NCBI GenBank assembly: GCA_017989775.1
Contig: JAGNPF010000083.1
Coordinates: forward strand, 1 to 6,727
Length of the DNA stretch: 6,727 nucleotides
Reading direction: 5' to 3'
DNA from: Flavobacterium sp.
Lineage (GTDB): Bacteria; Bacteroidota; Bacteroidia; Flavobacteriales; Flavobacteriaceae
Positions 1 through 6,714 of the stretch are shown here, piece by piece. How positions within the stretch are numbered: position 1 is the first letter of the stretch; every line of letters starts with the position of its first letter. The notes beneath the pieces were generated by a model. It searched no databases, was not told the origin of the DNA, and was given only the letters and a program-made list of their open reading frames with translations. The position numbers were made by a program, and so were the translations under genes.

Positions 1-36
1 GAGCGGGCGCCATCATATTTGTTGCTCTTGATGTGT

Positions 37-60
37 GATTGCTTCGTTCCTCGCAATGAC
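37..60 (+). repeat. Dispersed 24-bp repeat, copy 1
   Basis: This 24-bp sequence, GATTGCTTCG followed by TTCCTCGCAATGAC, recurs in opposite orientation at 2505-2528 with 22 of 24 identities. Its ends are complementary (ATTGC and GCAAT), so it can form a small hairpin. Short intergenic repeats of this kind (cattgcgaggaacgaagcaatc) are familiar from many bacterial genomes. I know of no established function. The ATG at 56 and the GTG at 35, which extend the following reading frame upstream, lie in or against this repeat and are therefore unlikely to be real starts. Confidence 0.75.
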
Positions 61-85
61 AAAATTTGCAAAAACAAAACTCCCA

Positions 86-526
86 ATGTTCAATAAATAC
101 AATTTCAAGGAATGGTTTGACCGGTATAAATATGCCGAAATTGCTGCAACGTCTGCCGCATTGGCGAGTTCCCAATTCAGCCGGATTTTTGATGGAGTGA
201 CGACGGCCTACCTCATCACTTTTGCCGAATACTTTGCCTTTTATGGGATTATCCTGTTCATGGCTTTCAAAAAATTGGCGGAAGCCAACAAATCTTTGGG
301 CAGCAATACTTCCGCGAAAGAACTATTACTTTTGGTGCGCAATTTAATCCTGGAATTCGGTTACCCAGCCGTTTTGGATTTCTTTTTCATCCGTCCTTTT
401 TTCATGTATTGGATGCCCGTTTTGACCGGAAATTATGTTACGGGAATCATTCTGGGTAAAATTTCAGCTGATTCTATTTTTTACGGTCTTGCCATAGTAA
501 ATTATGAATGGATCAAGAGAAAGTGA
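86..526 (+). CDS. Small multi-pass membrane protein, unknown function
   Basis: I do not recognise a named family. The product is 146 residues if translation starts at ATG 86. The frame stays open back to a GTG at 35 and an ATG at 56, but those fall in a dispersed repeat, so I prefer 86, where the protein begins MFNKYNFKEW. Hydrophobic stretches at about residues 38-60, 95-112 and 114-138 suggest three or four membrane passes. A charged linker (about 61-80, rich in K, E, N and S) follows the first, and the C-terminus is basic (EWIKRK). The gene converges on yidC and shares its terminator. Base composition resembles yidC and pyrG rather than the AT-rich genes at the right end, so this is probably a conserved core gene. 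Nothing in the sequence shows a catalytic site. Confidence 0.72.
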   Translation: MFNKYNFKEWFDRYKYAEIAATSAALASSQFSRIFDGVTTAYLITFAEYFAFYGIILFMAFKKLAEANKSLGSNTSAKELLLLVRNLILEFGYPAVLDFFFIRPFFMYWMPVLTGNYVTGIILGKISADSIFYGLAIVNYEWIKRK

Positions 527-552
527 TTCTTGGGTTCACTTTAAAAACAGTC

Positions 553-583
553 AAAAAAAAAGCTCCCATTTCTGGGAGCTTTT
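553..583. terminator. Shared rho-independent terminator between convergent genes
   Basis: A perfect 11-bp stem (558-568 with 573-583, core AAAAGCTCCCA) closes a TTTC tetraloop. On the minus strand it is followed by a run of nine T (complement of 553-561), which makes a textbook terminator for yidC, whose stop codon is at 590-592. On the plus strand the stem ends in TTTT and then an A/T-rich run, so it can also serve the gene ending at 526, less strongly. Confidence 0.9.
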
Positions 584-589
584 CATCAA

Positions 590-2497
590 TTATTTCTTTT
601 TGTTTTTTGCTTTTTCGGCTTCGGCTTGTTCCATCACTTCTTGCAGCTTTTGCTGAAACTTGCTTTGCTTTTTGGGTTCTTTCAATTTGTTCTCCTGAAT
701 TTGGGCATGAATCTTGTCGCTGTCGATAAAATATCTTTTGATGACAATCATGATTCCAATGGTAATCAAGTTGGAAATAAAGTTGTACAAACTCAATCCA
801 GCACCATAACTATTGAAGAAGAACAACATCATTATTGGCGAAACATAAATCATGATTTTCATCATCTTGGCCATATCCGGCATTCCTTCTTGTTGTGGAG
901 CCGCCATTTGTTGGTCGCCGGAAGTCATTTTCATATAGAAGAAAATGGCAATCGAGGCAAGCACCGGAAACAAACTGATGTGGTCGCCATACAAAGGAAT
1001 ATGGAACGGCAATTTGATCACTTCATCGAAAGAAGACAAATCGTCTGCCCAAAGGAATCCTTTTTGTCTCAACTCGAAAGCGGACGGGAAAAACTGGAAC
1101 GAAGCATACATGAACGGGATTTGAATCAAGGCCGGAATACAACCTGCCATCGGATTCACTCCGGCTTTGTTGTACAACTTCATCGTTTCCTGTTGTTTCT
1201 TCATTGGGTCTTTCTTGAATTTTTCTCCCAATTCGGTGATTTCAGGACGCAATACCTTCATTTTTGCCTGTGACAAGAATGATTTAAACGTGATGGGCGA
1301 CATGGCCACTTTAATTATTATCGTGAAAATGATAATTGCAATTCCCAGGGAAAGCCCCAAAGTCGTGCTCAAGAATCCAAACAAGGGGATGAAAATAAAC
1401 TTGTTGATCCATCCGAAAATCCCCCAACCCAGCGAAATCACTTTCTCCAAATTCTTGTCGTAGGATTTTAGAATCTTGTAATCTGTTGGCCCAAAATACC
1501 AACTCATTTTATAATCCAATTCCCCGTTATCGAATGCCAACGGAATATTGGCCTTGAATTGTTTGGTAAAAGTGGTGTCGATTGCCTCGTCGTGAACCAA
1601 ATTATTGGATTGCAATTTGGCCGATTCAAAAGGTTTGTTGGTCAACAGAATCGTCGAAAAAAAGTGTTGTTTATAAGCAACATAAGTCGTTTTAGTGGAC
1701 TCCTCTTCTTTGTCTTGCCCTTGTCCCACATAGTCAATCTTGCCTTCTTCGTGTTCGAAATACACTTCGGTGTATCGATTTTCGTAAGAAATACTTTTCT
1801 CGTTTCGATACGTTTTCATGCTCCATTCCAAGTCCAATGGTTTGGTCGTGTTCAAAACTTTGTTCAACCCTTGGGAACGAAGGTCGAAACCAATCATGTA
1901 GTCATTTGGTTTCAGGATGTATTTGTATTCCAAAAACTCGTTGGCACCAGCCTTCAATTTCATCGAAAGGATTTGGTCTGCCCCCACTTTTGTCAAAGAT
2001 GGTTCAAAATAAAGGTCTTTGGTATTTAAAGTACGATTGTCTCTTGTCGATAATTGCACGTTCAAATTGGCATTGTTGTCTTTTACCAATTCCACCAATT
2101 GTCCTGAATTTTTCTTGAATTTTTCAAAATTTTTCAAGGTGGCTTCCACAATATAACCTCCTTTATTGGCGATTTTCAGTTTTACCACTTCATTTTCGAT
2201 GGTGGTAAAATCATTTTTTGCAGATGGAAGAGTCGCGGAATAAGCAAAACCACCCAAAGTTTTTTGCAACTCAACTAATTGTGCAGAATCTCCTTCTACA
2301 ACAGCCGTGGGAGTTGCCAAAATTTCTGCCTGCAATGCCTTGGCTTTAGATGCTGCTTTGGCAAGTTGCTCTTTCTTGGCTTTTTGGGCAGCAATAGTAG
2401 CCTCAGAAGGCTGGTTTTGGTACATTATCCAAATCAAGATTCCAAAAATCAATACGAAACCAATAATCGAATTGAGGTCTAATTTTTTTTCTTCCAT
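590..2497 (-). CDS. yidC: Membrane protein insertase YidC (Oxa1/Alb3 family)
   Basis: YidC inserts and folds inner-membrane proteins, alone or with SecYEG. The 635-residue product has the long Gram-negative layout. An N-terminal membrane anchor (about 11-26) is followed by a large periplasmic beta domain (about 30-355). The conserved Oxa1 core comes next, with membrane segments near 381-400, 450-470, 507-524, 547-563 and 566-588. Core motifs are clear, including KMKVLRPEI, KAGVNPMAGCIPALIQIPF and LYNFISNLITI. The hydrophilic-groove position that is Arg366 in E. coli YidC appears to be Lys396 here (IIKVAMSPIT). The C-terminal tail is long and basic (ending KAKNKKK) and is suited to contacting the ribosome. 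I chose ATG 2497 (MEEKKLDLNS), the usual flavobacterial start. The ATG at 2509 adds only four residues and sits in a dispersed repeat. pyrG lies 102 bp upstream on the same strand. Confidence 0.97.
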   Translation of the reverse strand: MEEKKLDLNSIIGFVLIFGILIWIMYQNQPSEATIAAQKAKKEQLAKAASKAKALQAEILATPTAVVEGDSAQLVELQKTLGGFAYSATLPSAKNDFTTIENEVVKLKIANKGGYIVEATLKNFEKFKKNSGQLVELVKDNNANLNVQLSTRDNRTLNTKDLYFEPSLTKVGADQILSMKLKAGANEFLEYKYILKPNDYMIGFDLRSQGLNKVLNTTKPLDLEWSMKTYRNEKSISYENRYTEVYFEHEEGKIDYVGQGQDKEEESTKTTYVAYKQHFFSTILLTNKPFESAKLQSNNLVHDEAIDTTFTKQFKANIPLAFDNGELDYKMSWYFGPTDYKILKSYDKNLEKVISLGWGIFGWINKFIFIPLFGFLSTTLGLSLGIAIIIFTIIIKVAMSPITFKSFLSQAKMKVLRPEITELGEKFKKDPMKKQQETMKLYNKAGVNPMAGCIPALIQIPFMYASFQFFPSAFELRQKGFLWADDLSSFDEVIKLPFHIPLYGDHISLFPVLASIAIFFYMKMTSGDQQMAAPQQEGMPDMAKMMKIMIYVSPIMMLFFFNSYGAGLSLYNFISNLITIGIMIVIKRYFIDSDKIHAQIQENKLKEPKKQSKFQQKLQEVMEQAEAEKAKNKKK

Positions 2498-2504
2498 TTT
2501 AATT

Positions 2505-2528
2505 ATCATTGCGAGGCACGAAGCAATC
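2505..2528 (-). repeat. Dispersed 24-bp repeat, copy 2
   Basis: This is the reverse-complement partner of the repeat at 37-60, with 22 of 24 matches (plus strand ATCATTGCGAGGCACG, then AAGCAATC). It lies between pyrG and yidC, ending 7 bp before the yidC start codon, so it would form part of the yidC 5' untranslated region and could fold through its ATTGC/GCAAT ends. It contributes the false upstream ATG at 2507-2509. Confidence 0.75.
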
Positions 2529-2551
2529 TCGCGTTACTTTATATTTATCTT

Positions 2552-2584
2552 CAAATTAATCTTGGTTAGTCCAATTTTACACAA
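2552..2584 (-). promoter_or_regulatory. Possible yidC promoter
   Basis: Reading the minus strand, TTG (2584-2582) is followed after 22 bp by TTAATTTG (2559-2552). This differs from the Bacteroidota -7 consensus TAnnTTTG at one fixed position, and the spacing is within the known range of about 17-23. It would start yidC transcripts about 50 nt before its ATG. Such near matches occur by chance in AT-rich DNA, and yidC may instead depend on read-through from pyrG. Confidence 0.3.
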
Positions 2585-2589
2585 AATTG
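2572..2589. other. AT-rich hairpin between pyrG and yidC
   Basis: CAATTTT and AAAATTG form a perfect 7-bp stem around the loop ACAC, 11 bp past the end of pyrG. Without a following T-run on the minus strand it would be a weak terminator at best. It might slow polymerase or protect the 3' end of the pyrG message. Confidence 0.3.
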
Positions 2590-2599
2590 TTACCAAACA

Positions 2600-4249
<1,650 letters not shown>

Positions 4250-4264
4250 TCAAGCAAAAGCAGG

Positions 4265-4287
4265 TTTGCAAAAACGATGCAAAAATA
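4265..4287 (-). promoter_or_regulatory. pyrG promoter (-7 box) with overlapping inverted repeat
   Basis: On the minus strand TATTTTTG (4287-4280) matches the Bacteroidota -7 consensus TAnnTTTG exactly and would give a leader of roughly 65 nt before pyrG. No TTG lies at the expected -33 distance. A perfect 6-bp inverted repeat, TTTGCA (4265-4270) and TGCAAA (4278-4283), overlaps the -7 box and the expected start region. It could be an operator or simply chance. I see no attenuator hairpin in the leader. Confidence 0.5.
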
Positions 4288-4353
4288 CAATTATAAATCG
4301 AGAAAAAACTAATTTGGAATTGAGATAATTTTGATTTTGTTGAGGAGGTTGAA

Positions 4354-4434
4354 ATGGACAATTCTTTCGAGAAAAAGATTTGCACAAAAACATTATGCCT
4401 ACTGGACTTAATGCCAATTTGTCCTTTTAAATGA
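4354..4434 (+). CDS. Possible 26-residue peptide with strong ribosome binding site
   Basis: ATG 4354 opens a 26-codon frame (MDNSFEKKICTKTLC and onward, ending CPFK) closed by TGA 4432-4434. The peptide has three cysteines (positions 10, 15 and 23) and no recognisable domain. A perfect AGGAGG at 4343-4348 stands 5 nt before the ATG. This is notable because flavobacterial genes rarely use Shine-Dalgarno sequences and none of the larger genes here has one. It could be a leader peptide or small protein upstream of the Uma2-like gene, or a chance frame. No clear promoter precedes it. Confidence 0.25.
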   Translation: MDNSFEKKICTKTLCLLDLMPICPFK

Positions 4435-4485
4435 CTCGACAATTTTCGATTTCAAAAAATAATGGAGAAGTTGGAGTAGTTTTTA

Positions 4486-4493
4486 TAACTTTG
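4486..4493 (+). promoter_or_regulatory. -7 promoter box of the Uma2-like gene
   Basis: TAACTTTG matches TAnnTTTG exactly. The nearest upstream TTG (4471-4473) is only 12 bp away, closer than the usual -33 spacing. If used, transcription begins at about 4500, after the in-frame GTG at 4493. That supports ATG 4511 as the real start and leaves a leader of only about ten bases. Confidence 0.5.
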
Positions 4494-4510
4494 TGAAAAA
4501 TGAATGTGTT

Positions 4511-5101
4511 ATGCCAGTAGTAAAAAACTTTTCGGATTTAGATTTGACCAAAACCTATACCTATAGCGACTACTTGCTATGGCAATTCTCGGAACGCGTA
4601 GAACTCATAAAAGGATTCATTTTGAAAATGAGTCCAGCTCCGAGTTCAAACCATCAAAAAATTTCGCAAAATTTGAATTGGAAAATCTATGGTTTTTTTC
4701 AAAATCACAGTTGCAGCGTGTTTGTAGCTCCTTTTGACGTTCGTTTACCCGTAAAATCAGCCAAAAAAGACACAACAGTTGTACAGCCTGACATTTGCAT
4801 TATATGTGATGAAGACAAAATTGACGACAAAGGCTGTAATGGCGCACCAGACCTGATTGTGGAAATTTTGTCGCCCAGCAACAGCAAACACGACGTGGAT
4901 ACCAAATTCAACCTGTACCAAGAAAGCGGCGTGAAAGAATATTGGATGGTGGAACCCGAAGAACGTATCGTTTTGGTTTACATCTTAAGAGACGACGAAT
5001 ACATTGGCTTGAAGCCTTTCTCGGAAGGCCAAATAATAAAAAGTCCCCTTTTTCCGGAAATGAAAATTGCCGTCGATGATGTTTTTTTGAAGGTGAAGTA
5101 A
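4511..5101 (+). CDS. Uma2 family (DUF820) endonuclease-like protein
   Basis: Uma2/DUF820 proteins belong to the PD-(D/E)XK nuclease superfamily. They are often annotated as Uma2 family endonucleases, and their cellular role is poorly known. The 196-residue product is about normal for the family and shows its signature in order. There is a start segment YSDYLLW, then RVELIKGFI with Glu31, VVQPDICII with Asp94, and PDLIVEILSPSNS with Glu118. DTKFNLYQESGVKEYWMVEP follows, with Lys132 as the likely migrated catalytic lysine. All expected active-site positions are present, so the protein is probably intact. I chose ATG 4511. The GTG at 4493 overlaps the -7 promoter box and would add six residues. 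It is divergent from pyrG and stands alone. No clear terminator follows. No partner methylase or transposase is visible that would reveal its job. Confidence 0.88.
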   Translation: MPVVKNFSDLDLTKTYTYSDYLLWQFSERVELIKGFILKMSPAPSSNHQKISQNLNWKIYGFFQNHSCSVFVAPFDVRLPVKSAKKDTTVVQPDICIICDEDKIDDKGCNGAPDLIVEILSPSNSKHDVDTKFNLYQESGVKEYWMVEPEERIVLVYILRDDEYIGLKPFSEGQIIKSPLFPEMKIAVDDVFLKVK

Positions 5102-5196
5102 TTACAAAAGCCTTTTTGCCAGACAACAAAAAACAATTACAACTTTTAATTTAACTTATTCTTACACCTCGTGTTGATTGCCTATTGCAACGGGTA

Positions 5197-5214
5197 CGAA
5201 GTCGGGAGACTTCG
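5197..5214. repeat. REP-like perfect hairpin
   Basis: CGAAGTC (5197-5203) and GACTTCG (5208-5214) form a perfect 7-bp stem around GGGA. A degenerate second copy of the left half lies 30 bp on: GGGTACGAAGTC (5192-5203) against GGGCACGAAATC (5222-5233), 10 of 12 identical. A compact GC-richer hairpin plus half-copy in AT-rich intergenic DNA resembles REP sequences mobilised by IS200-like REP-associated transposases. No such gene is in this window, so that link is inference. The rest of 5102-5299 shows no gene. Confidence 0.5.
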
Positions 5215-5299
5215 CACAGCAGGGCACGAAATCCTCTTAGTATTCTCTCTCAAAATTTTACGATAACTCCATAGTGTTGACGGCAGGTAATCCGGTTCC

Positions 5300-5357
5300 G
5301 TTCAACAGGAGTTTCATTGTTCGTGCTGCGCACGCAACGAAACTCTAGCTGTTATGC
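5300..5357 (-). repeat. attC-like recombination site, cassette 3' end
   Basis: Read on the minus strand, this 58-bp site begins with an R''-like box GCATAAC (5357-5351) and ends with GTTGAAC (5306-5300), an exact match to the integron R' consensus GTTRRRY. Between them a long imperfect hairpin pairs 5304-5326 with 5330-5353. It has unpaired bases on one side (about CTAG on one arm and TT on the other) and a TGC tip. Unequal arms, extrahelical bases and outer 7-bp boxes are hallmarks of integron attC sites, and 58 bp is in the short part of their size range. A plain terminator hairpin is an alternative, but it would not explain the boxes or the match with the site at 6049-6181. Confidence 0.6.
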
Positions 5358-5373
5358 GTTCGGCTTTCTTGTC

Positions 5374-5691
5374 CTACCATTGCTTTGTGACTTTAAATAA
5401 TTTGTCGTCCTTAAATATTAGCGTTACTCTGTCAAGTGAAATGGTGTCAGTTTTAAAGTCCATATACTCGTATAGTCTGTGGTCTTTTAGTTCTTTTTGA
5501 ATTTGTGTTTTGTTCAGGTCAGTCTTATTAATAATTTCAATTAAGTTGACAAGGTCGTTCTCCGTGTCTGTGTAACCTTCCTTTTGATATGTCAATGTAA
5601 CTGCTTGGTCAATGATTGAATAAACTCCAAAAGCTGTCACTAAAATCAAGACTGTCAAGCAAACCCAAAATGCAATTTTCCATTTATTCAT
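5374..5691 (-). CDS. Small membrane-anchored protein, second gene of cassette
   Basis: No family can be named with confidence; the shape (one N-terminal helix and a compact polar domain) resembles some small immunity-type proteins, which is only an impression. The product is 105 residues, starting MNKWKIAFWV. One hydrophobic helix at about residues 5-27 would act as an uncleaved anchor. The remaining 75 or so residues are polar, with an acidic stretch (KEGYTDTENDLVNLIEII, about 37-54) and a likely alpha/beta ending (SLDRVTLIFKDDKLFKVTK). I chose ATG 5691 because it overlaps the stop of the upstream gene as ATGA (5688-5691), a sign of translational coupling. The frame extends to a TTG at 5715, which is less likely. 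The stop lies 16 bp before the attC-like site, as expected for a cassette gene. Confidence 0.75.
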   Translation of the reverse strand: MNKWKIAFWVCLTVLILVTAFGVYSIIDQAVTLTYQKEGYTDTENDLVNLIEIINKTDLNKTQIQKELKDHRLYEYMDFKTDTISLDRVTLIFKDDKLFKVTKQW

Positions 5692-6029
5692 TTTGTCAGC
5701 CGTTTTAGTAACCAAATTAATATGTAAATTCTTGTCGCACCCACAATGAGCATTAATAAAACATCTGGACTAATTGGTCGTTCGTTAATAAAGAACCACA
5801 GCATTTCAAAAATGAGAGCTAAAAGAAAAAGGATTGCATATATTTTTCTTTTTAATCCTGTTGATAAAGTCAATAGGAAAATGAAAAGTTCAACGAAAAA
5901 ATAAGTTGAAAAATATTTGTGAGCAAAGTCAGTCGTTCCAATATGAAGCAAAACAGATTGAAGTCCCGAAAGTCCAACTGTTAGAATTGTCAAAATTGTT
6001 GCTCTATTGAAATGTCTTATATCTTGCAT
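5688..6029 (-). CDS. Four-helix membrane protein, first gene of cassette
   Basis: I do not recognise this protein. It has 113 residues and about four membrane helices (roughly 9-29, 40-57, 61-81 and 88-108) joined by short charged loops such as GLKRK and NERPISPD. It ends in a basic tail (LLKRLTK). There is no signal peptide, cofactor motif or obvious catalytic residue. The start ATG at 6029 lies 26 nt after the GTTATGC box at the cassette boundary, a normal distance for a cassette gene. I see no clear TAnnTTTG promoter in that gap, so transcription may come from within or beyond the neighbouring attC-like site. The stop overlaps the start of the next gene, so the two proteins are likely made together and may work as a pair in the membrane. 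Confidence 0.75.
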   Translation of the reverse strand: MQDIRHFNRATILTILTVGLSGLQSVLLHIGTTDFAHKYFSTYFFVELFIFLLTLSTGLKRKIYAILFLLALIFEMLWFFINERPISPDVLLMLIVGATRIYILIWLLKRLTK

Positions 6030-6048
6030 TGTTGTCTTTTAAGCTGAC

Positions 6049-6181
6049 GCATAACGTTCTGGCGCTTGGCGTGGTTGGGGAATAAAGATGCGTAATCTTT
6101 CGGTTAAACACAAATTTTCCAAGTACAAAACCATTTTTCAATTCAGCCTAAAACCCCAATCACGCCAAACGGCTGTTACAG
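6049..6181 (-). repeat. Large attC-like recombination site, upstream of cassette
   Basis: Read on the minus strand, this 133-bp site begins CTGTAACAGC (R''-like, box 6181-6175) and ends at GTTATGC (6055-6049). A strong stem pairs 6066-6080 with 6154-6168 (TTGGCGTG and CACGCCAA at its base), 15 bp with one G-T wobble. Unequal outer segments (11 against 7 bases) lead out to TAAC and GTTA. The 73-nt loop holds a second perfect hairpin, AAAGAT (6084-6089) with ATCTTT (6095-6100). It shares TAACAGC after R'' with the site at 5300-5357. Length and nested folding recall the long attC sites of Vibrio-type arrays. R'' and R' pair poorly with each other (GTTA only), as expected if R' belongs to the following cassette. 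Confidence 0.55.
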
Positions 6182-6295
6182 GGCGGTTATATTGTCGAAA
6201 TTACGATTTTTACACATAACTTTCACGCTTCTGCTGGCAAAATCTAATTTTTTAAGTTCTATAGTTAAACTCCAACTTTCTGTATAGGATCTTAA

Positions 6296-6679
6296 TTACT
6301 TGATGTTTTTCTTAATCAAATAAAATAAGCAAGTTAATAGGCTAGCAACAATTACGCTTAATAATGCCATTAAGTCAACATCGGATAGATATCCTTCAAA
6401 TGGATTTATTTTAAAGTAAATAAAAAGAAGTAAAGTTGATACCAAACTAAATATTGTTAAACTTATAAAAATAGAAACTTTAATACTAAATATTCTTAAA
6501 CAGATTAATATGATTAACGAAATAGCAGATGTTATAATTGCATTCAACATTGTTATTAATGGTGCCATTCCAATTTCGCCTCCAGAATAATTAGTTGTTT
6601 TTAGATAGATTACGAAAATAATGTTACTTAAAACAGTTGTTAAGAAATAGGATAATAAATGTTTTGGCCAGTATTCCAT
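6296..6679 (-). CDS. AT-rich four-helix membrane protein, unknown function
   Basis: I recognise no family. The 127-residue product starts MEYWPKHLLS and has about four hydrophobic helices (roughly 8-26, 40-62, 67-89 and 102-122), with a polar loop NYSGGEIG after the first, an acidic loop (NPFEGYLSDVD) before the last and a basic end (LIKKNIK). The coding sequence is markedly richer in A+T than pyrG and yidC, with many ATA, TTA and AAT codons, which suggests acquisition. It runs in the same direction as the two cassette genes and lies upstream of the attC-like site at 6049-6181, so it may be the gene of the preceding cassette. Its 5' boundary would lie beyond the window. The 118 bp between its stop and that site holds no other gene. 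Confidence 0.7.
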   Translation of the reverse strand: MEYWPKHLLSYFLTTVLSNIIFVIYLKTTNYSGGEIGMAPLITMLNAIITSAISLIILICLRIFSIKVSIFISLTIFSLVSTLLLFIYFKINPFEGYLSDVDLMALLSVIVASLLTCLFYLIKKNIK

Positions 6680-6705
6680 TCAAGTTTTTTTTCTGTTAGT
6701 TAATC

Positions 6706-6714
6706 CAAATTATA
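6706..6714 (-). promoter_or_regulatory. Possible promoter for the AT-rich membrane protein
   Basis: Reading the minus strand, TATAATTTG ends 27 bp before the ATG at 6679. It resembles the Bacteroidota -7 box TAnnTTTG but has one extra base between TA and TTTG. No well-spaced TTG is visible before the window ends. The surrounding DNA is very AT-rich, so chance is a real possibility. Confidence 0.25.

Larger units (their letters stand above)
5306..6054 (-). mobile_element. Putative integron gene cassette carrying two membrane-protein genes
   Basis: The inferred cassette is 749 bp, running on the minus strand from 6054 to 5306. Its 5' end follows the G of GTTATGC (6055-6049), and the first start codon is 26 nt after that box ends at 6029. 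Its 3' end is the attC-like site at 5300-5357, whose R'' box GCATAAC is the exact complement of the 5' end. The match extends to nine bases (GTTATGCGT and ACGCATAAC) and roughly to GCCG/CAGC beyond. In integron cassettes R'' must pair with the cassette's own 5' end after circularisation, so this reciprocal match is the strongest argument for the call. Size, tight packing of genes and unknown small membrane products are typical of cassettes. No integrase is seen. A transposon with 9-bp terminal inverted repeats is the main alternative. Confidence 0.55.

Noticed and set aside
626..1273. 215-codon plus-strand frame opposite yidC
   Set aside because: Shadow of yidC, with low-complexity H/Q/F composition and no recognisable motif.
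4493..4510. GTG start for the Uma2-like gene
   Set aside because: It overlaps the last base of the TAACTTTG promoter box and would precede the expected transcription start. ATG 4511 fits the family's usual beginning.
5102..5160. Terminator after the Uma2-like gene
   Set aside because: AAAAGCCTTTTT looks suggestive, but the arms leave no room for a loop, and no other hairpin with a T-run is present.
5276..5373. CRISPR-like repeats suggested by several inverted segments
   Set aside because: There are no regularly spaced direct repeats or spacers. The inverted segments are explained better by the attC-like hairpin.
6186..6218. A further attC-like site (minus strand GTTATGTG to ATATAAC) next to the large site
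   Set aside because: The boxes resemble GTTATGCG/GCATAAC, but I could not find a matching long imperfect stem between suitable boxes, so chance in AT-rich DNA is more likely.
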